The translations under genes and the position numbers were made by a program. Below, in pieces: positions 53,725 through 64,000 of a stretch of 64,000 nucleotides of DNA. Every line of letters starts with the position of its first letter. Within the stretch, counting starts at the first letter, position 1. The DNA comes from Cryptomeria japonica (lineage: Eukaryota > Streptophyta > Pinopsida > Cupressales > Cupressaceae). The notes beneath the pieces are model-generated. The model had not been told where the DNA came from and ran no database searches. It worked only from the letters and a program-made list of their open reading frames with translations. The stretch lies in assembly GCF_030272615.1 (NCBI RefSeq), contig NC_081412.1:340443370-340507369 (forward strand), read 5' to 3'.

Positions 53725-55968
53725 TGTAATGTCCCCATTTTAGTAGACATGGATTTTGGATGATTAGCCTATTATTTTGACCCTCGTAGGCTAATGAGGA
53801 TGGTTAGAGGGTCTTTTGAGGTTTGTATCATCTCCAGTGTTCAGTGGTTAGTAGTTTTGGCTTTCATTTGAGGCCTCCAGGGCTCCATATGCATTACTTA
53901 CTATTTATAGTAAGTCAGAGTTACATAGAGGGGGACCCTTTCTATTTTTAGTAAGGCAGTTGCATGTACAGAGGATAAAATGGTTAACTTTCAGGTGCAG
54001 ACAAAATTGAGAAATAATAATTATTTGGAAAGTTATGATTATTTAATTATTAATAAAGTGAACACTTTATTAATTATTAATAAAGGCATTTAATGTTATA
54101 TTATAAAAAGTTATTAATATTTCATAAAGAAGGGGTCTTTGCATCATAAAAAAAGGGGCCAATTGATTATTTAAGTGATGTTTAATGAGTTAAAATTGTG
54201 CTTTTTGTTAATGCATTAGTAGCTTCTGCAAGATAAGATTTCCCTAACTCGTTAATCTCCTCTATTCTGTTTTGGTTTACTAATCTATGCTATTAGATTA
54301 TCTTACTTATGCTTTCCAAACTGAATATGTTTATCAGACTGTAACTTTGATCTTGATTATGATATCGATATTGGATAAAGATGGATTAGATCGACGACCT
54401 GCTTAACATAGTTAAGCGTCGATCTAAATGCTATCGGGCTAGTAACCCGATAGCATATTAATGTCTATTCATTTATGAATTGGCATTAATATACTATCGG
54501 GGTATTAACCCGATAGCATATAATGCTATTAGTTATTGTTATTGTTTATATCGATCCATTATAATCTGCTTTAACACCGATTCATTATCGGGTATGTTTA
54601 TCGATCCATTATAATCTGCTTTAACACCGATTCATTATCGGATATGTTTATCGATCTGTTAACATATACAAATGGCACCGATTAGTTATATCGATAGACA
54701 GTCACGACCAAGTGACATCTTGGTCGGATGTCCGATCAAGGTGCCACTTGATCGTGACTGCCTTGCTATATATACATCATTCAAAAGAAAAGGAATGACA
54801 TTGAAATCGATACATGTTCATCCTTCAGACCTGCAGAAAAGAAAGACGATAATATTATTGTCATAATAATAATACCAAAAATCAGAAATACACTATCTAG
54901 CATATAACTTGTTTATTAAACTGGAAATTGCAATAACATTTACACTTTTTAGGAGAAATTCGACCCCCTTCATGGAGAATATATAAATTGCTTGGGAAAT
55001 CGAACTAAGGCATCATTATTGCATTTTGTCTTCATGAATTTCTCTCTGCAAGCGAAAGCCAAGGTTTTCAGCATGCAAGCAGCCATTGGAGAATGGATAA
55101 TCTTCAGTGTGCGACCATTTGAGGGAGTGAAATATCTACTGAATTTGGTCTACAGGAGAGCTTCACATCGGGAGTCCAAATTGTGCTTAAATTGCAAGGG
55201 ATTTCTTCAAGAGTATATCGATTTAAGGAGAAGAAATATTGAATCATTAGCAGATTCAGAATAAGAGAATTTGTCATCATTCACAGCTGCTGGTCATAAA
55301 ATTTCTTCTCAGCCTAGCCATACTCTTCCTTCAGCCGGACAACTAGGGCTTAGGCGATTTTGTGCTTGGAGGCATCTAAAATTCTGAATAAAATTAAGGG
55401 AGCATCGTGGGTGACGAGACAACTGGGCGCCATAATCTTGTTGGCAAGGGCTTTGCATTTGAGGAGAATGAAACCAATATATCAAGGCAGCCATTGAAAT
55501 TCCAGGTTTCTATGTATGGTCATTGTATTAGATAGTCATTACTTCATTGCATCATTTGCTGTTATGATTATATCATGAAGTACTTGGAGGTTGCATATGT
55601 TTAATGGGGATATAAGTTGCATGTTCCACATTCATTGTAACATTCAACATTGATCAGCCACTTAGCTTTCATGCCAACTGTTTCCTGAAATGGCAGTTGT
55701 TGTAGGTGCATGTTTTCAAGTAGATAATCATATATGTGCACTGTAATTGATCATGAGGAGTCATTTAGGCATCTAGATGATAATTTATGCATTGAAGTGT
55801 TGATTCTCAAGCATTGGAAGCATTCTGGAATTTTTTTAAAGAATATATATCAGACTTATAAGTTTATAACACAAACCAGCAAGCTGGAAGTTTGCATATG
55901 AATTGTTTGACGATATTCCTCGAGCTATAAACTGCAAGTTTATATCAGATTTAGCAAGGGATATCTCA
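53725..55968 (+). mobile_element. Solo LTR (A-like family) inside E's left LTR
   Basis: Runs from TGTAATGTCCCC to GGGATATCTCA and is flanked by GTTTA at 53720-53724 and 55969-55973. E's other LTR shows the site without it. 2244 bp, longer than A's LTR because of a hairpin-rich middle. The frames at 54672-54866 and 54992-55264 lie inside and are not considered genes. A palindromic TATA region lies at 53896-53915. Confidence 0.78.
54387..54760. repeat. Hairpin cluster and 50-bp tandem repeat in the solo LTR
   Basis: Inverted repeats lie at 54387-54426 (TAGATCGACG / CGTCGATCTA), 54429-54455 (TGCTATCGGG / CCCGATAGCA), 54491-54519 (CTATCGGGG / CCCGATAG) and 54699-54760 (CAGTCACGA, TTGGTCGG / CCGATCAA, TCGTGACTG). 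Between them a 50-bp unit beginning TCGATCCATT is repeated exactly in register at 54551-54600 and 54601-54650. Confidence 0.8.
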
Positions 55969-56839
55969 GTTTACTTAGGATAGCTTAGTTGTCACATGGA
56001 ACTCTCATTTAGAATTGTCCATGTTAGTTATCTCGGGTGTCATTCTAGTTAGAGATGAGCCATAGCTCATTATTTAATACTAGTTTCATAGAGCATCATG
56101 CATTTAATTTTGTATCAAGGGTAGTTGTAATTACCTCGTCATCTCTTGGGTGCGATATATCTTTCTGCCATTTCATTTGGTGCCACCCAATCTATTCCAT
56201 ATTTCACTCTCGGTTAATTGCATCAATATCTCTCCAGTCTGTTCGTGGGCCTGCATTATCATTTCCCTTCAATATTTCAAACTGTGTATATTATCACCAA
56301 TTTGATCAGTGGAGCTTTTTTAATACAAGTGAGCTGCTCTTGGACAGTGATTTGATATTTCATGGCGCAAGTTACCCGCCGCTCATCAAGAAATCATGCC
56401 CTATTTGGGCCCCCTAATATATTTTTGTTCAAATTTCCTAATGTTCCTACATTTATATATGGTTTTGTTTCTTCCTAAGGGGAGACAAGTGATTTGTAAG
56501 CATTGGATCTTGTTTTGTCTTCAAACACTTATCATTCTTGTAGGAGATTATTCATTGTGGGGGGGCTACCTAGTCTCTCTCTCTCTCTATCGATTGGATT
56601 CTTTGTGATGGACGTAGTTCTTAGGGAGTATTGGTGTTGATTTGCATATCTCATTTTTGGAGAGGAGTTTTGTCCCATGAGGTTTTCTCCTTTTCTCTGT
56701 TTGTAAGAGATTAGTTGCACGATTAGTTGTGCATGGGTACCTACCATGGCCTAGTTGCCAAGACCCATATATTTGCATTCTCATATTAGTATTGCATTTT
56801 GCAGAATAATATTTTCCCAAAGTTGCAATTAAGGGTGGG

Positions 56840-57279
56840 TGTTGGAATAGATATTATTTACTCATGCTTAAGTCCAACTTAGGTATTTATCATTTAATAA
56901 TCTTAGGCATACTTGACAGTTAGTTGTCATTAATTGTCATTCACACATTTTAAGCTTATGAATGGCTTAGTTGTCACATGGAACTCTCATTTGATATCGT
57001 CCAATGTTAGTTATCTAATATTAGCTTCATCAATGTCATTCTAGATAGAGATGAGTCATAGCTCATTATTTAATATTAGCTTCATAGAGCATCATGCATT
57101 TAATTTTGTATCAAGGGTATTTGTAACTACCTCATCATCACTTGCCTATTTAAGCAAGGCTATTGTACATTTTTAAATCATCTCAGCAATGATATATCAT
57201 TTTCTGGTGAAATATTTATCTCTCTTTTTGTGGAAGTTGTTACCAATCATGATCCTGGCTTGGGAGCCTCACTCCAACA
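56840..57279 (+). repeat. Right LTR of E
   Basis: 440 bp, TGTTGG to CCAACA, with TATTTAAGC near 57146 as a possible TATA region. Confidence 0.75.
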
Positions 57280-57369
57280 AGTTGGATCTGCTTGAATTGG
57301 AAATGAAAGAAGAGGAAATGTAGTAACAGCCAAATATTGCTTAGTTCAAAATTTGAGAATGCTGAAAAG

Positions 57370-57977
57370 TCTTTAAAACCTATGTTTCCGGGTTTGCCTG
57401 TTTTGGTCCATGCACTCAAATAGGGTTTGCTCGAGTTCGGGTTCATGTGGGATTCGCCCTGGGTAGGCCTTGGGTACGTACCCAGGCATTTGGGTTCGCC
57501 AAGTACGAATCCGGGTGTATTCAAAGGCTCTGAGCACCAAAACATAACAAAAACAAACATTTTTGACCTTTTTTTGCAATTAAAAACCCTAAAAGCATGC
57601 CTTCTATCGTTGGGTTTTCGTCACGCATTGATCAATGATGAAGTAGCATACTATTAAATGTATTTAGTTTTATAATTCTGAATATTTCTTTAATTTTTTA
57701 CAGATAATATGTCTATGTATACATGTGTATGTATGTATGTATGTATGTATGTATGTATACATGTGTATGTACTATGTATGTATTTATATATATGTCTACA
57801 TGTGTATGTATGTATTTATATGTGTATGTATGTATTTATATATGTGTGTATGTGTGTGTGTGTGTACAGATGAACCTGACCCACGAACCCAAAGGGGCAA
57901 AAAAAATTTTACCCGAACCCACGAACCGGGTTCACGTACCCATGCCTGAGACTGAATCCGAACCGGTAACTTAGTTT
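57370..57977. mobile_element. Second hAT-like remnant with inverted ends
   Basis: The left end (about 57385-57520) has GGGTTCGGGTTCATG and GGGTACGTACCCAGG themes. The right end (57880-57977) has the reverse theme (CCCGAACCCACGAACC, GAATCCGAACCGGTAACTTAG). TAAGTTACCGGTTCGG, read from the right end, resembles TAAGTTACTGGTTTAGG at 52345, so both remnants seem related. The centre is taken up by a microsatellite. Confidence 0.4.
57711..57867 (+). repeat. TATG/TGTA microsatellite
   Basis: (TATG)n with interspersed TATATA and TGTGTG runs. The open frames here are repeat artefacts. Confidence 0.92.
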
Positions 57978-58915
57978 AAAACAGCTGTTGTTTGGGTTGA
58001 AGATGGGCAGCAATGCAACAAAGACATATCAACAGGTTCATTTCTCAAATAAAGGAACTAGCAAAGAGTGCAAGCTGAGGGATGCAAAAGCAATTTTTGT
58101 AGCTTATCCAGTACAACAATGTTATGTTTATTTTTAAGTCAATTGCCCACTCAAATTACACCAGTGTATGTGATCATAGCTGTTGCAAAAGAGTAGTTAA
58201 ATGCTAATGACAAAGTGAGAGAAGTATAAACACTCCTAGTAGATAAGAAAATAAAATGAAGACAAATAATAGCACTTGCTATTATTGTAAGAAAGCCAAA
58301 TGACATATTAGCTAAGTATAGTACAAGAGTGTAGAAACTTATATTGTAACTTATCTTAATGACTAAATGTTTGAGATTCTTCTAGATTCTTTAATTATGT
58401 ACCATATTTTGGGTTTTTTCCTTGGACCCAACATAAAGTAGCTTGAAGCCCATGATTGAGCAAAAGAAAGAATAGGATACCAATTCTTATTAACAATCAG
58501 GTGACAATGAGAGGGGTTGAAGCTTTACCAAGCTAAAGGTAAAGTGACAAAAAAATAAGCAATAGAAAAAAGGAGGAGAAAAGGAAGAAACAATAGAAAG
58601 CAAGAAAAAATAAATCGAGGGCCTCTTTAAAACGTAAATCAATTATATAGGCAACTAATTAGTAATGAATAAATTAATCACAAACTAAACAAAGTTCGAT
58701 TAGCTTTTTTCTAAGTCAACTAATTAAACACTTCCAAGTTTGACTAAGATTCCAAACAAACACCCCAACAAAGACTTTCAGATCAGATTTCTATTCCTAT
58801 GGCTTCCTTCCTTATTCTGTTCTTCCACTCACTAAAGATAGAATTTGTGAATTTCCAATGCAAATTGATTGATTGGTTTTCTTCACAGTTCATCCAACAT
58901 AGATTGTCTAACACT
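57978..58915. other. AT-rich stretch, no gene seen
   Basis: Nothing is supported beyond short A-rich runs. Confidence 0.4.
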
Positions 58916-59120
58916 ACATCATTGGTTGTCCAAACTTGTTTGTAAGGATAAACCTATCTCAACATGCAACTTCATAAAAATATTTTCTACCTATCAGGTC
59001 CCAGATAGTATTTGACACTTTCAAGGCAGTTTCTTAAGGTTCTAAAAGGTTTAGCAATGGTTTTATGCCATTTTTTCTCAAAATCCTGATTAGTCATTTT
59101 CTAGTTCCTTGAATATCAAG
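58916..59120 (-). pseudogene. Fragment of the Penelope-like element's 3' part (copy 2)
   Basis: About 200 bases closely similar to 60547-60787 in the same orientation (shared TATCAGGTCCCAAATAGT-type and TTTTTTCTCAAAATCCTGA words). On the minus strand it has SLQTSLDNQ, corresponding to the GIY-YIG region of the larger copy. It is probably a second, more decayed copy. Confidence 0.5.
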
Positions 59121-59531
59121 TAAGAAATCTTTCTTGTCCATTCTTCCTCATTTGTCTTAAAAGCCCTGTAATATGCAGTTCCTTCTGGTTTTTTCATGTT
59201 TAGTTTTGAGTGTTGATGTGTGCTTGATATGACAAGAAATTCCAAACAATGACTTACAGCAAATGAAATACTTCTCTTGCAAACAATTGATAAATACACT
59301 ACTGGAACACAGTCTGATCACAAAGTCTGATACAGCAGTTCACCCTTGTATTGTTTATCATAATAAGGCATTACAAATCATTCTAATGAGCTTACTACAT
59401 ACCCCTTATGAGCAACTTTGGATTACAAGTTGCTGATCACAAAATCTACCTTCATGAGCCCTAGACGCCACTCCGAACAGCAAATACTGAGTCAATCTGT
59501 TGTAGGGAAGCTCTGGCACATTTAAACCAAC
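59121..59531. other. Unassigned
   Basis: No gene seen. Lies between the small Penelope-like fragment and the LTR fragment. Confidence 0.3.
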
Positions 59532-60525
59532 ATTATGACACCCTAGAATGCTCTCCAATCCCCATATTTTCTATATTGAAGCCAATGATCCAGCCAAGTA
59601 TGAAATCGACCCAGCAGAAGTTGTGGACCAGCAGGTTTAAGTACGGCTCTAACAGCAAGCACGACCCAGACAGATTGGTAAGGCCCGGCACGGAATACGG
59701 CCAGCAAAAAGGCACAGCCCAGCAATGCAAGACACTCAGAAAATACAACCTTACTTCCTTCCTTGGAAACGCATCTCCAAATCAGTCTATAAATGCATCA
59801 AAACTCGAACTGGAAAATCTGTTTGCACACAGCGTTATTTCCTTGAAAGCTGAAAATGAATTTAATCTCCAGACTCTGTACTGCAACAGCGTAGAGACTG
59901 TTAGCAGTGAGGGATTTCGTCCTCAAAGCCCTTGTACAATTGAGCCTCCAACGAAAACTAGAACTTTCCAAATCTTCAACCAATCATCCCTGAAAAAACA
60001 TACAAAATGCCCTTATATTCTTTCCTCAAGAGGTCGACTCATCTTGCCTGGCAAATGTGATAAATGAGGTTCCCTTTTATTTTAATATTTTTATTTCCTC
60101 TTTATGAGCACCCATGTACTTTAAGTGAAAGGGGACATTTAATATCTATAACACATAACTTTATGTGTCCTGCTAAAGTTATTAAATAACAATAAAGTTA
60201 ATAACTTAATTTTAACTTTATAACTCAACTTAATTTTTAAATAATAAATATCACCAAATAACTATTAAATCTCCAATTGGTATCAAACCATTACCACTAA
60301 CATAATTGCCGTCCAAGAATTCACTAGAAATATTGAATCACTCACCTAGCCACTGACTTACTATAAATAGTAAGTATCTCAAAAACACATGAGAATCGCT
60401 TACAACTGAAACTGCCTAGGCCAAATATCCTCAAGATTCCTTAAATGTCCTGATTAGCCTATGGGACCATGGAGAAATAGGCTAACGACAACATCATATA
60501 ACACATGCTAGAAAGGGTCATTACA
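59532..60525 (-). mobile_element. Reversed LTR fragment of A's LTR family
   Basis: The minus strand begins at 60525 with TGTAATGACCC and has the palindromic TATA region at 60356-60375, as in 53896-53915. The left limit (TATGACACCCTAG near 59534) resembles the other edge but lacks a matching TSD. The 163-codon plus-strand frame at 59576-60067 lies wholly inside and is not a recognised gene. Confidence 0.45.
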
Positions 60526-60539
60526 AGCCCTCCTTGATT

Positions 60540-61720
60540 GTCTTGCATCGTTGGTTGTCCAGACTGTGTTCTTTGATTCTTGTTTGTAAGGATCAAACTA
60601 TCTCATCAGTTTAGGGAATGTCACATGTGCAAGAAATATCTCATAAAACTATTTTCTACTTATCAGGTCCCAAATAGTCTTTGACGCTTCGAGGCAGTTT
60701 CTTAAGGTTCAGCAATGGTTTTATGACATTTTTTCTCAAAATCCTGACTAGTCATTTTCTAGTTTCTTAAACATCAAGTCAGAAATTTTTCTGTCTTAGA
60801 TTCCCTCCTAGATCTATTTTTTTCACCAGCTTTTCTTGATTTGCTAGTCACTCATCGCTTTCCTTTACAGATTGTTAGAGATTCTTCTCCTCATGGCTAA
60901 GGTGTTAAGGGTCAGGGATCCTAATGTATATATCCATAAGTTGTCTTTTTTCAGTAAACCTGACAGTAGACAGAACCATCTGATTTACCAATGGTTCAGA
61001 TGTCTAAGAATGGGAGACAATGGTTATTTTTACTTCCATAGTAAGTTAAATATACCCAAATTGTGCATCATATTTGTCAATAACTTTTCGAGCCCCTCTT
61101 TTCCATGACCACAGTTTCCATTAGTGTCATCCATTTAGCAATACTACCACTTTGGTTTCAAGTGGGAGGATTCCTTGCAACTTTTCGAGCCCCTCTTTTC
61201 CATGAGCAAAGTTTCCATTAGTGTTATCCATTTAGCAATACTACCACTTTGGTTTCAAGTGGGAGGATTCCTTGCAGCCTTTTCAAATTTCTCCATAAAT
61301 AAGTTAGCCACAGTCAAGGAGAGAGGCGCCCTCATGCCTACCCTTTCCATTTACTCATCAACCTCTGTAGTAAGTGTATCTTAAGCAACTGTACTAACAT
61401 TGTAATCTTCTTGTCCATAACATCCCTGACAAATTTTACTATTCTGTCGAAAGAAATCTTAGTGAAGACAGATGCCACACCTAAGCTAACCAATAAGTTT
61501 GTTTCTTCAAGTTTAAGGTCAATAAGGGTATTGATAAAATCAGTCAATTCCTTAACAAAAGAAAAAGCATTCCCACAAATGGCTAAAACTTCTTAGCTGG
61601 GTAATTCATTAGGTTGAAGATAAGTGATCCATACTAACTTCAAAAGGTCTGAAAGGGACTCTGGATTTTGTATGTTAGGTACACCATAATCCTGGGCGGC
61701 ATAGAATCTTTAGGTATGTT
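60540..61720 (-). pseudogene. Penelope-like element relic (RT and GIY-YIG), probably Dryad type
   Basis: Reading right to left on the minus strand: FVKELTDFINTL and LLVSLGVASVFTKISFD (61560-61440), corresponding to the PLE RT stretch where SFDVVSLFT is usual, so the catalytic Asp is Gly here. Next come APLSLTVANLFMEKFEKAA (about 61330-61270) and LKPKW with a degenerate MDD (61115-61165). Then LPFLDI (about 61000-61016) and DGSVYCQVY (about 60960-60985). Last is a GIY-YIG-like tail with CTCDIP and SLQTRIKEHS (60640-60550). Order and spacing fit RT followed by a GIY-YIG nuclease. Many stops and frame changes show it is long dead. Conifers are the plants known to carry such elements. Confidence 0.65.
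61082..61275. repeat. 97-bp tandem duplication inside the Penelope-like relic
   Basis: 61082-61178 and 61179-61275 are nearly identical and cover the RT segment with MDD. In the right copy that motif reads MDN. Confidence 0.88.
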
Positions 61721-63986
61721 TTCTCTCTTTGCTTAGCAAGGATCTATTGATCAATTTTATCACCTAACTTGTAACATTTTTTGCCAAAAATGGAAAACAT
61801 GACAAGCAATAAGGTTGAAGAGATTTTGGCAACAAGAAACAAACACACATGCAGGTGTGTCTACACATTGCTGATAGTTCAAACACCATTAAATATAAGA
61901 CAGGGTATCATTATTTATCATAAATGTGCACATGTATGATACATGTAGAATAATTGTATATCAATAGATGGTACAAAATCACATATAGACCAAAAAAAAA
62001 AAAATCTTTTACACAAGAAAGAGAACACTAAAAATTTCTTTCAAAGATAAATATAATGTGAATGTCACATCAAGATCACATATGGTGTAATTGTGTCTAT
62101 TGGCTGTTTGGCAATACACACTGAGTTTAATTCTTGTTGTGGACATTGTTGTGTTGACTGAGTTGGTTCTTGATAAATGAGGTGTTTCAATGTATGAGGG
62201 TGAAATCTAATTTTGGTGGTCTCACCAACTGAGGCCAATTAATCCCCAAATCTACAAATCAAAGAAAAGATATCACATCAAGATCCACACATATGAGGAT
62301 GAGGCAACAGTCAACAATGTCTGCGACTCTGCAATGCTTGCATATGATATGTAATGATGCAATTTACAAAACCAATATTATCAAAAAATACAAAACTATG
62401 TTTGATAAAAGGGATTTTCCCTATCCTCTTAAAGATTGATGTGGACAAATGGTGTTTTAGCAAACCTAAATGGCTTGGAAATGGCATGTTATAGCTAGAA
62501 ACAACCATGAAAAACAATTGTGTTTTCCATCTATCACTAAACATTTCTGAAGACAAGAAACGAGGCAGGTGTCTCAGAAATAAGCATTAGGTCTCGCACA
62601 ATATTTGTCAGCAAAATAAATGAACAGCTAGAGATTGTGTTTCTTGCAACTTAGCTTCCAGCTACAAGGTAAATGGATTCAATGAATGGCTTCCTCTATA
62701 GGATGATGTCTACAGTACCAAAGCATCAGGGCAATCAAAACAAAATAAAGGGGTCACATATTGTCTACGTGACTCAGAGATAGGAACTCTACTTATACAA
62801 AAGACAGAAGTAATGACAACCTAAAGATAATTGCCTTGATGGAGCATTAAAGATGAAATGGATCTGAATGGGAAGAGAAACATCTAACACTGTAGCTTGT
62901 GGACCAAGAAAGTAATCCAAGCTTTAATCAAGTTCAAAGTTACTTTGGGAGGTTCAATGCTACGACGCTATATTTTCACTGTTAAGGAGATAGATATTAG
63001 AAAGTATTATGAAAGGGTTATGTTTAACTATTATTTGTTGGATCATATTCATTTTTATCCTAACTTTTGATTTTAGCAGTTATTATTAGTGGGTTAACTA
63101 GTGAACATTTTAACTCTTCTCTACATTCAAACAAGTAGAAACGAAATTTTATCTCTCCTTTGACTATATTCATTTTTCCATTATTTTTCCATCAGCATAA
63201 TGATTCTAAAAGCATAGACACAAGTAATCAAGTAAACAAAATCAAATTGATGTGCAATTCACTAGAATTTACTACATAAGAGATGGAAATGGAGCATACC
63301 ATCCAAAATGTTGTCAATAATGCTTCTAATTAATGGAAAAAATACCATGCCATTTTCTCAATTCCGTGCCAACCAAATATTTGACTTGTTATCCAAAGGC
63401 TTGTATGATGAAGAATGTTTCAAAGAAAATGATAACAAATTTTAACAATAATCATGCACAATTCCTTTATCAACAATTACCGAAGTACAAGAACATTAAT
63501 GGATTCTTTTGATATAGTAGCCCCAATAGGAAGAAATTCGTTCCTAGATATCTTTGTTTGCACTATATGTTAGAGCATATAACTTTGTTGGCAACGAATT
63601 AAAGTACATTAGATGCTAGATTTATTTTTTACCTATTTATCTTGAATTTGCCTATTAAACTTTCCATATATGATATACAAAGTGTTTCACAAGAAAAATG
63701 GTGCTTATACCATTGATCTGCAAAATCTTTTTGTTTGTGCTTTGATCCATATATTTGTGCTTCTTGTTGCGATCATAATTACATATTGTCAACCAGATGC
63801 ACTATTACATATACAACCAAAGGCCTCAAAGATGGACATATAATATTGTGTTTCTTCACTACAGTGTACAAATATGTAGGTAATATTTGAATGGAAACTA
63901 TGATAGGAAAAGCAAAACCATAGATCTGCATATGATCCACGAGTCATTCAATGCAATCACAGAAGCATTTATAGATAAGGATACCA
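61721..63986. other. AT-rich stretch, no gene seen
   Basis: Open frames are short and unsupported. Related upstream Penelope-like sequence may extend a little past 61720. Confidence 0.4.
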
Positions 63987-64000
63987 CTAGAGAGAGAGAG
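63987..64000 (+). repeat. Start of an (AG)n microsatellite at the window edge
   Basis: AGAGAGAGAGAG run cut by the window end. Confidence 0.7.

Larger units (their letters stand above)
53606..57279 (+). mobile_element. Element E: small LTR element with truncated left LTR
   Basis: AGTTG flanks the element (53601-53605 and 57280-57284). The right LTR is 56840-57279, from TGTTGGAATAG to CACTCCAACA (440 bp), preceded by the purine run AATTAAGGGTGGG. The left LTR begins at 53606 with the same sequence and is interrupted by a solo LTR at 53725-55968. It resumes at 55974 and loses similarity near 56148, so its end is missing. The internal part (56148-56839) encodes nothing recognised. It is a short non-autonomous element of TRIM or LARD type. 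Confidence 0.72.

Noticed and set aside
54672-55264. Frames of 64 and 90 codons
   Set aside because: Lie inside a solo LTR with clear TSD. No recognisable domain.
57723-57974. Cys/Tyr/Val-rich frames
   Set aside because: Translation of a TATG/TGTA microsatellite.
59576-60067. 163-codon plus-strand frame, possible host gene
   Set aside because: Falls within a reversed LTR fragment, has no known domain, and lacks convincing exon borders.

Overview
The window looks like nuclear DNA of a seed plant with a large, repeat-choked genome, most likely a conifer. The reasons are the nested Ty3/gypsy LTR retrotransposons, the very low gene density, and a decayed Penelope-like element of the RT plus GIY-YIG kind known from conifers (the 'Dryad' elements). 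The only host gene recognised is a partial, intron-containing deoxynucleoside kinase gene at about 49.4-50.7 kb on the minus strand. No rRNA, tRNA or CRISPR locus was found.

Layout. 1-1026: hairpin-rich tandem repeats and LTR-like flank. 1032-44414: one stack of retrotransposons, resolved by target-site duplications (TSDs). Element A is a chromovirus on the minus strand (TSD CTTCA, tRNA-iMet primer site, chromodomain, own length about 7.6 kb). Its left LTR was hit by element B (1545-10967), which has no gag-pol but carries a broken coiled-coil gene and several hairpin arrays. Its right LTR was hit by element C (16702-43094, TSD ACTGT, 260-bp LTRs with 2 differences). C's integrase gene was in turn hit by element D (20721-37171, TSD GTTAC, 768-bp LTRs with 8 differences). 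D is a nearly intact Tat-type element with gag, protease, RT, two RNase H domains and integrase. On the opposite strand it carries an apparently spliced plant-mobile-domain (PMD) gene.

44.4-64 kb: an older landscape. It holds a solo LTR (44676-46267) overlapping a 596-bp tandem duplication, the kinase exons, a hAT-like remnant with a BED zinc finger (52.3-53.4 kb), and a small LTR element (53606-57279) whose first LTR contains another solo LTR (53725-55968). Beyond these lie a second hAT-like remnant with a microsatellite, a reversed LTR fragment (to 60525), and a Penelope-like relic (about 60.5-61.7 kb). The rest is AT-rich sequence with no recognisable gene.

Most striking. The predicted intron of D's antisense PMD gene holds seven 25-nt units with the same loop, whose 5-bp stems change by compensating substitutions. 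Similar hairpin arrays with pairing arms occur at 1-264, in B at 5.9-6.9 kb and at 9.2-10.55 kb, and in the solo LTR at 54.4-54.8 kb. B, C and D each carry an extra gene with the same layout (N-terminal domain, low-complexity middle, coiled-coil tail). C has an excess of nonsense codons for its nearly identical LTRs.
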